Counted from the stretch's first letter, positions 6,369-15,178 are shown. The stretch: 44,762 nt of DNA from CAZLGC01 sp964559275 (GCA_964559275.1 CAZLGC010000002.1:1-44762); one strand, 5' to 3'. Notes: generated by a model not told the origin, from the sequence alone. Translations and numbers: made by a program.

Positions 6369-9077
6369 TTAGCGCAAACCCTCGCGATCAACCACAGCCG
6401 AGACTACGATGTCACCGGCCGGGTTATCAACTGTCCAAGAAAGCGACTCGCCCAGATTGTTGACAAAGGCGTTACTGGCATCCTGCCAGGCAATGTTCAC
6501 TGATTCCGGAAAAGTAACATGACTACTGAAGCTGAGATTTGATTTACCCGGTTGGGGCTGGAAAACTGAAGTGAAGCCGGCCGCCTCGTTAAAAAACCCT
6601 TCCAGGTCAATAACTTCCGGGATATCATATGAAATCTCCACCGTCCGGCTAGCGCCAGGCTCCAATCCCATCCAGAAACCGACTACTTTCTTCCCCGCTT
6701 CTTTCGTCACCAGCACCCGACCATTATTCAATTCCGTGGCCGAGCTCTCAACTTCAGCTAAAGCCTCGTCTTCTCTGGCTTCTGGAGCTGGCGGATGCTC
6801 GATAGGATAATTGGCATCTTCACCCTTGACTTTGATATTTTCAGCCTGAGCCGGCAGCACCACCTTGACCCAACTGACATTTTTCACCTTGGAAAGATGG
6901 TCCAGATCATCTTTAGAACGATGCTGCCTGGTGATTTTTACGTTCCCGGAAAGATCACCTTGGGGAGAAATGGAAGCGGCATGTTGAATATCTTCGCTAA
7001 CATCTTTGTCGGTTTTGCCGCCACCGATATTGTAAGAAAACACCGCCAAATAGTCGTCGGCCTCTTTGATCGCACCGGCCGCGCTATTGGACAGAGCAAA
7101 TTCCTCCAACTCCGGATCAGTGAAATACATCAAAAGCTTCTTCTCACTTATCGCCTTATTGACAGTTCCCAGCAAAGCCAGCCAATCCACATTCTTCTGC
7201 GAGAATATCTTGGTTAGAATTTTGTCGATCAGTGTTTCAACTATTTTTTTAGGCTGACCGGTTTGACGCGCTTCGTCTGATTCAACTTCTGATTCCAGCA
7301 CTTCCAAGTAATTATCCTCGGTTACTGTCAGGGAATATTCTGGCAATTTAATGGGACCGGTAATGGCAAGCAGATCAGGAATTATATCGGAATTGATTGT
7401 CCAGACCCCGTCGACAGTCGTACCGGCGCGGGACAGTTCGTAATATTCCATAACCTTAGCGGCCGAATCGCGATAATCAATCGGCCACCCGGAAACATCC
7501 TGGAGCTCAAAGTTAGAAGTTATTAACTGAAACTGAACCGGCGGAACCACCATCTCCGTCTGCTGCCCCCTAACCTCATAGATATCCTTGAAGTCCAGTG
7601 ACTTAATTTTACCGTCATCAAAGTCCACTATCATGTAGCTGCCAGGGAAGCCACCGGCGCTGCCGCGAATTTCATCGCTGTTGGCAAAGAGCACTAAATA
7701 ACGCTGCGGCCCGTAAGCCCCGGTGATAGCTGCCATCTGCTCCGAAAATTCTCCAAAATAATCTGTTACTCCGCTAAGAACCGCCAAAACATCCTGGGCC
7801 TCGGTGAATTCATCCTGAAACTCCGCCGGCAGTGAGTCCGGATTGACCCGGTCCAGGCTGGACTGCGCCTCCTCAAGTGACAGAGCAACCTGTTCAAATT
7901 CCGCCTGACTTAGCTGCAGCGCCTCCGCTATGCTGAGATTTTTTTCCGTCTGGGAAAACTCGATGTCCGCGAAAATTCCGCCTACCTGCCGAAAGTAACC
8001 GACTGCCCGGGCAAAGCTCTGGCCGGATTCCGACATTGCCTGCCCGGCCCGCACCAGGGCCACCGCCGCCCGCCCCTGCGGAACTACCTGAACCAATTGT
8101 GAAGTAATGTCGCCAATCTCATTTATATCCGCCTCGGCTTCGGCAAAAAAATCGGCCGCCCGCTCAAAATCAGTGACTGCCTGCAAAAAATTCTGTTGTT
8201 TAAGATAAGCTGCTGCTGACTGTAGTGAGGCTGCCCCTGCCGTTGCCTTGGACATAATTTCATCCTGTGAATCCAGGGTTCTCTGTACCGCGGCCGAAGC
8301 GCCGACCCCACCGACCAGAAAAAGAGCTAAAATCACAAAAATAACAAAAGACTTTTTCCTGAATCCGCGAGTTTTGGTCTTAGCCCGATCAACGCTGGCG
8401 GTAACTACCGCTGATTTAACCGGCTGTACGGGGGTGCGCGGAAGATGCTCCCCGGCCAGCTCTATTGAAGGCTGTAGGAAATCTATTCTCTTAATCAGCT
8501 CCGGTTGTTTGGATACTGCGGCTTTGGGCTGCGGAGGCGCTACCGGCCTGCTCTCAGTTTCAAAATATTCCGGGAAAATATCAGCCACATCATCGACCAG
8601 CGGCTTCACCAAAATATCCTTGGGGGCAGTTTTAGCCGCTGACTTGGATTCGGTCTTGGGTTTGCTTGGTAGAACTGGTTTTATCTTGGGTTTGGCAGTA
8701 ACCGGACGATCGGGGAAAATTATTTCTGGAGGTTTTGCTTTGTCCTTTTCCCGAGAAGTCGGTTGGGATTTTCTAGCTGCCGTGATTTTAAGACTAGTCT
8801 TTTTCTTCACACCAGAAAGTTTCCGTTTACTGGAAAGCGGCTGGCGTCTCCGGGTGAGATCAATCAAGTTGCGAGCATTTGCTAACGCCGTCGCCCGCGC
8901 TTGTTTCTGTTCTCGTTCCAGCTGACGCTGATACTCTTCCCCCACTTCTGTCAAGTCAACCAGGCCTTTGGCAGAACGCAAAAGCTGCTCGTATCTCTCT
9001 TCCTGGACACGTCGAAGATTTACGCACTTATCTGAGCGCTGTTCAGTTTGACTATTTTTAGCCTGACTTGATTTCAT
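6369..9077 (-). CDS. Large membrane-anchored DUF4012 protein
   Basis: 902 residues. The first 240 are basic, Pro/Lys-rich and probably disordered and cytosolic. A single membrane helix follows at about 243-264, then a helical, Ala/Gln-rich region at 270-450 likely to form coiled coils. The DUF4012 signature follows: YLVLFANSDEIRGSAGGFPG at about 460-479. The remaining 400 residues are probably extracellular and include a possible beta-rich end near 780-900. DUF4012 proteins are common next to surface-glycan genes in Gram-positive and CPR bacteria, but their role is unproven. It overlaps the upstream glycosyltransferase by 20 bases and precedes murJ by one, so it is part of the polysaccharide operon. 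Confidence 0.88.
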   Translation of the reverse strand: MKSSQAKNSQTEQRSDKCVNLRRVQEERYEQLLRSAKGLVDLTEVGEEYQRQLEREQKQARATALANARNLIDLTRRRQPLSSKRKLSGVKKKTSLKITAARKSQPTSREKDKAKPPEIIFPDRPVTAKPKIKPVLPSKPKTESKSAAKTAPKDILVKPLVDDVADIFPEYFETESRPVAPPQPKAAVSKQPELIKRIDFLQPSIELAGEHLPRTPVQPVKSAVVTASVDRAKTKTRGFRKKSFVIFVILALFLVGGVGASAAVQRTLDSQDEIMSKATAGAASLQSAAAYLKQQNFLQAVTDFERAADFFAEAEADINEIGDITSQLVQVVPQGRAAVALVRAGQAMSESGQSFARAVGYFRQVGGIFADIEFSQTEKNLSIAEALQLSQAEFEQVALSLEEAQSSLDRVNPDSLPAEFQDEFTEAQDVLAVLSGVTDYFGEFSEQMAAITGAYGPQRYLVLFANSDEIRGSAGGFPGSYMIVDFDDGKIKSLDFKDIYEVRGQQTEMVVPPVQFQLITSNFELQDVSGWPIDYRDSAAKVMEYYELSRAGTTVDGVWTINSDIIPDLLAITGPIKLPEYSLTVTEDNYLEVLESEVESDEARQTGQPKKIVETLIDKILTKIFSQKNVDWLALLGTVNKAISEKKLLMYFTDPELEEFALSNSAAGAIKEADDYLAVFSYNIGGGKTDKDVSEDIQHAASISPQGDLSGNVKITRQHRSKDDLDHLSKVKNVSWVKVVLPAQAENIKVKGEDANYPIEHPPAPEAREDEALAEVESSATELNNGRVLVTKEAGKKVVGFWMGLEPGASRTVEISYDIPEVIDLEGFFNEAAGFTSVFQPQPGKSNLSFSSHVTFPESVNIAWQDASNAFVNNLGESLSWTVDNPAGDIVVSAVVDREGLR

Positions 9078-10209
9078 TTCCTATTTTTTGGTATACCGAC
9101 AAAGTTTCACGAGCTGTTTTTTCCCAATTAAATCTCTGCAGGTTTTCATCACCCTGCCTTACTAGCTGGTGTCGCAGGTTTTCATCAGTTATCACCTCGT
9201 TGATTTTCGCCGCCATATCGGAAACATCATAAGGATCAAAATAATGCGCTCCCTGACCGCCGATTTCCGGGAGGGGTGGTGCTTTGGAAGCCACCACTGG
9301 CAAGCCCGCCATCTGCGCTTCCAGGAGCGGCAGGCCAAAGCCCTCGGAGAGTGAAGGGAAAACGTAAGCTGTAGCAGTGCGATAGAGCTTAGCTAAATCC
9401 TCGTCTGGCACAAAACCCGGCAATATCACCCTTGATTTCAGACCCAGATCCTGAGCTTCTTCGCCAAGCCGCTCATAGAAGACTGACCGCGCGCAGGGAT
9501 TGACCAAAGAATACTTGGGATCAACTTCTTTCAGTGCCCGGAGGAGACGATTGAGATTTTTGTAAGGATAGGCATTACCGACATAAAGCAAGAAAGGGAA
9601 TTTGATTTTGTATTTACTGGCCAGCTGCCTTTTATCGGAATCTGAAATTTCCAGTTTACGGTATTTAGCAAACCTAGGATCAGCCGCCTCGTAAGTTATG
9701 AAAATCTTTTTGGACGGCACCCGGTATCGTTTCAGGATTTTGGCCTTAGAACCCTCGGAAATTGTGATGACTGCTTTCGATTTAACAATGGCATGCCGAA
9801 TCGTGCGGCGATAACCCCAGTGCTTCAGCGTGTAAACCAAGGAAGATCGGGTGGTAGATTCCTTGCCTTTGAACTCATCTTTAATCAGGTCATGGATTGT
9901 AACCACGAACGGGTGGTGCCACCTTACTGGTACATTGAAATGACAGAAATGAACCAGGTCCGGTCGCAGACTCTTCAGGAGTTTGGGCATCCCCAGCTGT
10001 TCCCGCAGTGAATACCAGGCAAAATCAGCCTCTACCGTGCGAAAATTGCTGGCGCGAGGATGGTAGTACCCCATACCCTCTCTACTTAACAGAAGGGTAT
10101 ACCGGTTTTCACTATCAAGTGACTCCAACCCGTGTATCAGCTCTTCGGTGTAACGACCTAAGCCGGTTTGCTCAGGTCCGACAAAACGGGCATCTATGAC
10201 AATATGCAT
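9058..10209 (-). CDS. GT4-family glycosyltransferase
   Basis: 383-residue GT-B fold enzyme that adds a sugar from a nucleotide donor to a growing surface glycan at the inner membrane face. The N-terminal domain starts IDARFVGPEQTGLGRYTEEL, with the Gly-rich acceptor loop. The C-terminal donor domain has LLYVGNAYPYKNL near 205-218 and the E-x7-E type motif SEGFGLPLLEAQMAGLPVV near 285-305. No membrane helices. It overlaps the DUF4012 gene by 20 bases and lies 18 bases below the next GT4. It resembles its neighbour at 10228-11376 in overall layout. The linkage and donor are not deducible. Confidence 0.92.
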   Translation of the reverse strand: MHIVIDARFVGPEQTGLGRYTEELIHGLESLDSENRYTLLLSREGMGYYHPRASNFRTVEADFAWYSLREQLGMPKLLKSLRPDLVHFCHFNVPVRWHHPFVVTIHDLIKDEFKGKESTTRSSLVYTLKHWGYRRTIRHAIVKSKAVITISEGSKAKILKRYRVPSKKIFITYEAADPRFAKYRKLEISDSDKRQLASKYKIKFPFLLYVGNAYPYKNLNRLLRALKEVDPKYSLVNPCARSVFYERLGEEAQDLGLKSRVILPGFVPDEDLAKLYRTATAYVFPSLSEGFGLPLLEAQMAGLPVVASKAPPLPEIGGQGAHYFDPYDVSDMAAKINEVITDENLRHQLVRQGDENLQRFNWEKTARETLSVYQKIGNEIKSG

Positions 10210-10227
10210 CTCTAAATAATTTTAAAG

Positions 10228-11376
10228 TTAGGTTTTCGCACTTACTGCTTCCTGCAGAACCCGGAGGGTTTGCTGAGCTGACTTATCCCAGGAAAATTTC
10301 TGCACCCGCTGCCAGCCCTTCTTGATCAGAGCTTGCCGCAGCTTCTGATCAACCAGTAAATGCTGCAGGCAAACTGCTATTTCGTTGACGTTGTACGGAT
10401 TAGCCAGCAGGGCCGCCTCGCCGACAACTTCGGGCAGCGAGGAAACACTCGATGTCACGACCGGTGTACCCACCGCCATCGCTTCCAGTGGCGGAAAGCC
10501 AAAGCCTTCATAAAAAGAAGGAAACAGAAAAACATCTGCTAACGCAAACACAGCCAGCTTGTCCGCTTGCTCAACAAAACCAATAGTCTGAATATCTTGG
10601 CGATACGGTGAGCTGGAAACAGCCTGCCAAAAGGACTTATCAAGCCAGCCTGGAGATCCGGCAATCACCAAATTCTGCTTTATTTTACCATTTTTCTTGA
10701 GTATTTCAAAGGCCCTGAGCGCCCCGAGAACGTTTTTTCTAGGCTCCAAAGTTCCGAAAAACAAAATGAAATTTGCCGGCAATTTATACTTGGTTTTAAC
10801 CCGCAACAGCCGCTCCTCTAGATCCTTGGGCGGCAAACTGATACCGGAGTGAACAACCTCAACTTTGCCGGCCGGAAGCTGATACTTGGCCACTAAATCA
10901 CTTTTAGTGGACTTAGAAACTGCTAAAATCCGGGTGGCTTCATTAGCACAACGACGAGGACCTACCAAGCGATGCCACATTCTTTTTTTGGCGGAAAGAA
11001 ATTCCGGGTGCAGTTCAAAAGATAGATCATGAAATGTGCTCACGACTGGACAATCTGAGGATGTGGATCCAAAGATAATATTTGGATAAAAAAATACATC
11101 ACAGCCATTGATCAGTTTGTCGATATGCGGCCTGTGAAGGTATTTAAAAGAGAGATTTAGAAGCTTATTGGGGTAACGAAAACGATAGACAGTAACGTTG
11201 GGATAGGCGCCCAAACTGCTAATTAACCGAGATGAACCCCGCCAGTAGTTAGCGAAAAGCTTGAAGCTGTGCTCAGTTCCGGTCTTGAAAAGGCCGCGCA
11301 GCAGATTCAGGGCATACTCCTCAACACCGGTGCGCTTGCCTTCGGCCAGAAAGCGTATATCAATCCCGATAACCAT
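10228..11376 (-). CDS. GT4-family glycosyltransferase
   Basis: 382 residues. The N-terminus IDIRFLAEGKRTGVEEYALN carries the Gly-containing loop of the mannosyltransferase-like GT4 group. The donor-binding half includes FILFFGTLEPRKNVLGALRA and YEGFGFPPLEAMAVGTPVV with its paired glutamates. This is one of three consecutive GT4 enzymes in the cluster, presumably adding successive sugars after the priming transferase at 13117-14532. It begins 17 bases after the Wzz-like gene. No signal or membrane segment is seen. Annotation as a mannosyltransferase would be a guess. Confidence 0.92.
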   Translation of the reverse strand: MVIGIDIRFLAEGKRTGVEEYALNLLRGLFKTGTEHSFKLFANYWRGSSRLISSLGAYPNVTVYRFRYPNKLLNLSFKYLHRPHIDKLINGCDVFFYPNIIFGSTSSDCPVVSTFHDLSFELHPEFLSAKKRMWHRLVGPRRCANEATRILAVSKSTKSDLVAKYQLPAGKVEVVHSGISLPPKDLEERLLRVKTKYKLPANFILFFGTLEPRKNVLGALRAFEILKKNGKIKQNLVIAGSPGWLDKSFWQAVSSSPYRQDIQTIGFVEQADKLAVFALADVFLFPSFYEGFGFPPLEAMAVGTPVVTSSVSSLPEVVGEAALLANPYNVNEIAVCLQHLLVDQKLRQALIKKGWQRVQKFSWDKSAQQTLRVLQEAVSAKT

Positions 11377-11393
11377 AGCAGAAATTTAGGTAA

Positions 11394-12011
11394 CTAAGCG
11401 GCAGTTTTGTCTGACTGCCAGTATTCAACTGCCGCGGCTAAAACCAACCCGATAATTATCCCGACAATTAAGCCAACGACGCCGTTCACCAACAGATTTT
11501 TTTCCTTGGTGACAATAATCGGATCAGCTAGGGAGGCAACAAAGACCGCTTCATTATCACCGTTCAGGGTCGCTGTCTTTTCGGCGACAACTTCGTCAAT
11601 AGCACTCAGCAATTTCTCGGCTTCCTCAGTGCTGCCAGTGGTGAAATCAACCTCGACGTTTTGGGCTGACAGCGGCTCAGAATCAAATATTTTGGCTAAT
11701 TTACTGAGGCTGGTTGTGCCCGGGTCAAGTTCCGCTCTCTCAAAGATGCGCTGGACTATTTCCGGACTCTGGAACCAGCTAGCGACAGTCGTAGCAAATT
11801 TTTCACTGGCTTCGGCTCCGTAATAACGGGAGAATTTGTAATCAGGTGTATCCTGTTGATCCGAAACATCTACGGAAATAGACAGGGAAACACTCTGTTT
11901 TTCCGGCAACAGAGCAGTCGCCACAACCGCTAAAACAGTCACTAATACCGCTACTATAATGATTAGCGTAATTCTCTTTCGGAAAGCGTGGGCGTAAGTT
12001 TTGGTATTCAT
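11394..12011 (-). CDS. Wzz-like polysaccharide chain-length regulator, no kinase domain
   Basis: 205 residues with one membrane helix at about 14-35 and another at about 172-195, bracketing an extracytoplasmic region of around 135 residues. This is the layout of Wzz/Wzc-type polysaccharide co-polymerases. The pre-helix segment NTKTYAHAFRKR and the Gly-rich second helix GVVGLIVGIIIGLVLAAAVE fit the family. The periplasmic part is shorter than in typical Wzz, and there is no C-terminal tyrosine kinase as in Wzc. It likely sets the length of the glycan made by its neighbours, lying 4 bases from the GT upstream and 17 from the GT downstream. Confidence 0.8.
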   Translation of the reverse strand: MNTKTYAHAFRKRITLIIIVAVLVTVLAVVATALLPEKQSVSLSISVDVSDQQDTPDYKFSRYYGAEASEKFATTVASWFQSPEIVQRIFERAELDPGTTSLSKLAKIFDSEPLSAQNVEVDFTTGSTEEAEKLLSAIDEVVAEKTATLNGDNEAVFVASLADPIIVTKEKNLLVNGVVGLIVGIIIGLVLAAAVEYWQSDKTAA

Positions 12012-12015
12012 AATT

Positions 12016-13113
12016 TTATTGATTGAATTCTTGCCAAGATTTATTCACGAAGTTTTTGATCTCATCCTTGAAACGACCGCCGCCAAAGCGAAGGGCATGT
12101 TCTCGGATCGCTTGGGGATCAAAATCAGATCGCCAAAAACGATTGAGGGCATCAATCAGGCTAGATACAGTCTGCTGTTCAAAGAGCAAGCCGGTTTTTC
12201 CGGTTATCACTGTCTCCAGGGCTCCGCCCCGGCCGTAAGCAATTACCGGGGTGCCGGAAGCCATCGCCTCAATTGCAGTGATCCCGAAGTCCTCTTCCTG
12301 CGGAAAGACAAAAGCCTGGGCTTTGGCATAAAGTTCTTTGCGGGTTTTGTCATCAACCCTTCCCAAGAATTCTATGTTAGGACCGGCTATTTTCTGAAGG
12401 TAATCCATTTCCGGACCCTCGCCGGCTATCTTCAGGGGACGGCCAAGTTCATTGAAAGCTTTAATAGTCAGATCATATCTTTTGTAAGCCACCAAACGCC
12501 CCAAGGTAAGATAAAAATCACCCGGCTCCTTGGCAATTTTGAATTTTTCTACTTCAACCGGAGGATAAATAATTTGGCTGTCGGCCTTGTAGTATTTCTG
12601 GATGCGGCCCTGGACATAGCGCGAATTAGCAATGAATCTGTCGACCCGGTCAGCCGCTGCTCGATCCCATTGGCGCAACTTGGTAAGGGCAAAAGGAATC
12701 AGTGCCTTAATCAAACGATTGTAACGAAGTTCTTTATAATAAGTATGAGCGTCGCTCCACAGATAGCGCGTCGGCGAATGGCAGTAGCAAACGTGCAAGG
12801 TCTGCGGGGTGGTAAGTACACCTTTGGCAAAAGCCGAGGCACTGGAAAGAATAACGTCAAATCCAGACAAGTCATACTTTTCAACCGCCGTTGACATCAG
12901 TGGCAGAGCCGCCTGATAGAAACGCACGCCACCGGGAAATTTCTGGATAAAGGATGTTCTGACATCAGACTTACGGAAAGCCGGGTGGGCGCGGTCACGA
13001 TCATAGACCAACGTAAAAATCGGGGCTTCGGGATAGATCTCCTGGAACATCCGGAGAACATTTTCCGCTCCCCCGTCCTGGGCTAAATGATCATGGACTA
13101 AAGCTACTTGCAT
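12016..13113 (-). CDS. GT4-family glycosyltransferase (WbaZ-like)
   Basis: 365 residues. The N-terminus VALVHDHLAQDGGAENVLRM is characteristic of WbaZ/mannosyltransferase-like GT4 enzymes. The middle shows CHSPTRYLWSD and ADRFIANSRYVQGRI-like elements, and the donor domain has EEDFGITAIEAMASGTPVIA with its glutamate pair and a following GRGGALETV. It lies 3 bases below the priming transferase, so it probably adds the second sugar. The family link is by motif only, so the sugar is uncertain. Confidence 0.92.
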   Translation of the reverse strand: MQVALVHDHLAQDGGAENVLRMFQEIYPEAPIFTLVYDRDRAHPAFRKSDVRTSFIQKFPGGVRFYQAALPLMSTAVEKYDLSGFDVILSSASAFAKGVLTTPQTLHVCYCHSPTRYLWSDAHTYYKELRYNRLIKALIPFALTKLRQWDRAAADRVDRFIANSRYVQGRIQKYYKADSQIIYPPVEVEKFKIAKEPGDFYLTLGRLVAYKRYDLTIKAFNELGRPLKIAGEGPEMDYLQKIAGPNIEFLGRVDDKTRKELYAKAQAFVFPQEEDFGITAIEAMASGTPVIAYGRGGALETVITGKTGLLFEQQTVSSLIDALNRFWRSDFDPQAIREHALRFGGGRFKDEIKNFVNKSWQEFNQ

Positions 13114-13116
13114 AAA

Positions 13117-14532
13117 TTACAGGGCTCTCCGCTTTTTCAATAATACAAAGGGTGTTCTGAACAAAATTTGTAAATCCAGTTTCAGTGACCAGTTTTCGAT
13201 GTAATAAGTATCCAAACGTACCTCTTCCTCGAAATCAAGATCAGAGCGACCACTGATTTGTGGCAAACCAGTAACTCCCGGTTTCAGGGTTAAGACCCGG
13301 CGATGATGCTTTTGGTAAGTTGCCACTTCCTCCGGCTCGTGCGGGCGCGGGCCGACCAGGCTCATTTTGCCGATAAAAACGTTAAAGAACTCAGGCAGCT
13401 CATCCAGGCTGGTTTTGCGAATAAAACGTCCGATTTTGGTGATGCGCGGATCGTCCTTAAACTTTATCATAGGGGTGCCCTCCCGCAAGTTTTTCATTTT
13501 GGAACGAAACTTGGGATTATAGCGAAGTTTATGAGCATCCCTAACCATGGATCGGAACTTGAAGTACGTAAACGGTTCACCGTTTTGGCCAATTCTCCGA
13601 TAAGAGAAAAAGACTGGTCCGGGCGAATCAATTTTTATTGCCAGAGCAATAAACAACATTATCGGACTGGACAAAATGATGAGTATAGCCGAGCCGATAA
13701 TATCTAGTGTTCGTTTGGCAACCCGCCCCCAACCGTCCAGCGGTGTCCGTTTCAACTCAACGAGCGGAATACCAGCAACCGGGCGAACATCAATATTGGT
13801 TGCCTGGGTTTGGAATATATCCGGAGCATACTTGAAAACAATTCGGTGTTCATCTGCAAAATCAATTAATCGTACAACATCATTTCGCGGTACCAGCGGG
13901 TCGGTTTGGATCACCTGGTCTATCTTGCGACTCTTGTGAATACGTTTGAGATCCTTCAGTGTTTTCAAAGTATCACTGTCGTTGCGCGGCGACGGCAAAA
14001 CCTCGAGGATCTCATAGCCTTTTTTATTGCTGCTGCTAAGGTCACTGACGATCGTCCCGCTGGCCCGATTTTTGCCGACAACTACCACGCGGTTAACGCC
14101 AACCCCCCGGCGGTACAAAGAAATCTGGGCCCTTCGCATGAGAAAGCGACCCGTAGTAACTAGGAATATCGCTAATATCCAGGTAGCTAGAATGATAAAA
14201 CGGGAGGAAAAGAATAATTCACGCAAGAGGAAGATAATGATGATTACCGCCATTGTCCCCATGGAAACGCCGATGAAAGTGCGATACAGTTCGTCGATCA
14301 ATCGCTGGGAACGGCGCAGATTGTACATACCGGCCATGGAGAAAAAGAGAAGCCAAATCACGCCCACGACCAAGGCAACGATGGCAAAACTGGTGAAGGA
14401 AAATAAAACCGGCCCATCGCCGGCCAGATCAGTTGTAACACGAAGGTAGTAAGCCAAAAATGCCGCTGCCTCAACAGCAATATAATCGAGAGGAACTTGC
14501 ATGACGGCAAATGCCAGTTCTGATTTTTTCAT
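13117..14532 (-). CDS. Polyprenyl-phosphate sugar-1-phosphate transferase (priming enzyme)
   Basis: 471 residues, full length for the exopolysaccharide polyprenyl glycosylphosphotransferase family. Membrane helices fill roughly residues 10-130. A CoA-binding-like domain with VVVVGKNRASG follows at about 145-260. The catalytic domain starts near 265 with a hydrophobic reentrant helix and contains DSPGPVFFSYRRIG, FKFRSM, TSLDELPEFFNVFIGKMSLV and GPRP. It transfers a sugar phosphate to undecaprenyl phosphate and heads the run of glycosyltransferases. It is the first protein-coding gene after rnpB, with a GAGG about 14 bases upstream of its ATG. A second, differently built transferase sits at the far end of the same run (1-721). 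Confidence 0.95.
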   Translation of the reverse strand: MKKSELAFAVMQVPLDYIAVEAAAFLAYYLRVTTDLAGDGPVLFSFTSFAIVALVVGVIWLLFFSMAGMYNLRRSQRLIDELYRTFIGVSMGTMAVIIIIFLLRELFFSSRFIILATWILAIFLVTTGRFLMRRAQISLYRRGVGVNRVVVVGKNRASGTIVSDLSSSNKKGYEILEVLPSPRNDSDTLKTLKDLKRIHKSRKIDQVIQTDPLVPRNDVVRLIDFADEHRIVFKYAPDIFQTQATNIDVRPVAGIPLVELKRTPLDGWGRVAKRTLDIIGSAILIILSSPIMLFIALAIKIDSPGPVFFSYRRIGQNGEPFTYFKFRSMVRDAHKLRYNPKFRSKMKNLREGTPMIKFKDDPRITKIGRFIRKTSLDELPEFFNVFIGKMSLVGPRPHEPEEVATYQKHHRRVLTLKPGVTGLPQISGRSDLDFEEEVRLDTYYIENWSLKLDLQILFRTPFVLLKKRRAL

Positions 14533-14553
14533 AAATATTTAACCAAACCTCAC

Positions 14554-14567
14554 CCGATTGGAATCGG
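14554..14567 (-). repeat. Small perfect inverted repeat after rnpB
   Basis: A 14-base palindrome (CCGATT and AATCGG arms) lies 18 bases beyond the predicted 3' end of the RNase P RNA. The following bases, GTGAGGTTTGGTT, are only mildly T-rich, so a terminator or processing hairpin is possible but weak. It precedes the ATG of the priming transferase by about 22 bases, so it could also influence initiation there. Confidence 0.35.
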
Positions 14568-14584
14568 ATAAGTCAGATTTCTAG

Positions 14585-15062
14585 TACTTCCAGAAAACCT
14601 GTAAGCCGGGTTCTGTTTGCCACTTGGCAAGATGGTCATCTATCTGGACCAGCTATTACTAGCTGGCTCAAGCTGCGGGGCCCCCGTACGGGGGTCCACC
14701 CGCATTACACCAGGTAGGGTTTGTAACCAACTGCTGTTGCCAGCAGCGGAAGGGGGGCTTAATCCCCTACGTTTCAGCCTTACCCCGCCGAAGGCGGGGC
14801 GGTCTAGTCTCTGTTACACTTTCCCGAGGTTTCATTGCAGAAAAAGTCTCAAGAACTTTTCCGACAATTAGTCCTGCTGGATGTTATCCAGTACCGCGCC
14901 TTCACCCCGCAAGAAGCGGGGTTTCGGCGAGCAAGCTCATTTCTCTAGGAAAAAGGCTTGCCCGCCGAAGCCACCTTTAGGTGGCGAAGGTAGGGTGCCC
15001 GGACTTTCCTCCCCTTTGGCTAAAATAAGCCAAAGAAGCAATCATCCAGTTTTCTGGAAGTA
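14585..15062 (-). ncRNA. rnpB: RNase P RNA
   Basis: Catalytic RNA of the tRNA 5'-processing ribonuclease. The universally conserved 5' core GAGGAAAGTCCGGGC is present near 15013-14998, and the 3' core ACAGAACCCGGCTTA is near 14615-14601. The ends pair in a P1 helix of about 14 perfect pairs (TACTTCCAGAAAAC with GTTTTCTGGAAGTA), which sets the coordinates. Other recognisable parts are GTAACAGAGACTAGACCGCC near the P4-P8 core and AGCTTGAGCCAGCTAGTAATAGC. At about 478 nucleotides it is longer than most bacterial versions. The extra length lies between the first conserved block and P10/P11 and includes a 14-pair stem (14923-14936 with 14956-14969). No protein gene overlaps it convincingly. Confidence 0.96.
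14956..14996 (-). repeat. Second copy of the GC-rich hairpin repeat, inside rnpB
   Basis: On the minus strand the segment runs from ACCCTACC to GCTTCGGCGGGCAAGC. The last 16 bases are identical to the repeat upstream of lepA (4397-4412) and in the same orientation, and the other end is similar (ACCCTACC against ACCCGCC). Within rnpB it is transcribed and its GCTTCGGCGGGC arm pairs with 14923-14936. It probably reflects insertion of a small dispersed element into a tolerant loop of the RNA. Confidence 0.5.
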
Positions 15063-15067
15063 TCCAC

Positions 15068-15096
15068 AGCATATAAAAAAACCGGCAAAAAGTCAA
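15068..15096 (-). promoter_or_regulatory. Sigma-70-type promoter of rnpB
   Basis: TTGACT at 15096-15091 and TATGCT at 15073-15068 are separated by exactly 17 bases. The predicted start, 6-7 bases after the -10, coincides with the first base of the P1 helix of the RNase P RNA near 15062, so the promoter and the RNA end support each other. Confidence 0.85.
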
Positions 15097-15103
15097 GTTT
15101 TTT

Positions 15104-15115
15104 GCTAGCGCTAGC
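15104..15115. repeat. Palindrome GCTAGCGCTAGC upstream of the rnpB promoter
   Basis: A perfect 12-base palindrome eight bases upstream of the rnpB -35. It is followed on the minus strand by an A-run rather than a T-run, so it is not a terminator for the gene at 15179-16102. It could be a protein-binding site or simply stable secondary structure; nothing else supports either. Confidence 0.3.
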
Positions 15116-15124
15116 CAAAAGTTA

Positions 15125-15171
15125 GAAAAACGAAAACCCGCCGCGCAGTTGCGTATGCAACCGCTGGCGGG
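15125..15171 (-). terminator. Intrinsic terminator of the orphan gene 15179-16102
   Basis: On the minus strand CCCGCC pairs with GGCGGG, with an inner GGTTGC/GCAAC-type stem around a short loop. TTTTCGTTTTTC follows. It starts 7 bases beyond the stop codon. Confidence 0.85.
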
Positions 15172-15178
15172 CTTACAT

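Noticed and set aside
8248..8925. A 225-codon plus-strand open frame
   Set aside because: It is antisense to the low-complexity arm of the DUF4012 gene, rich in Ser/Gly/Leu by mirror effect, and has no recognisable domain.
12001..12894. A 297-codon plus-strand open frame
   Set aside because: It lies wholly opposite a well-supported GT4 gene and shows no family motifs.
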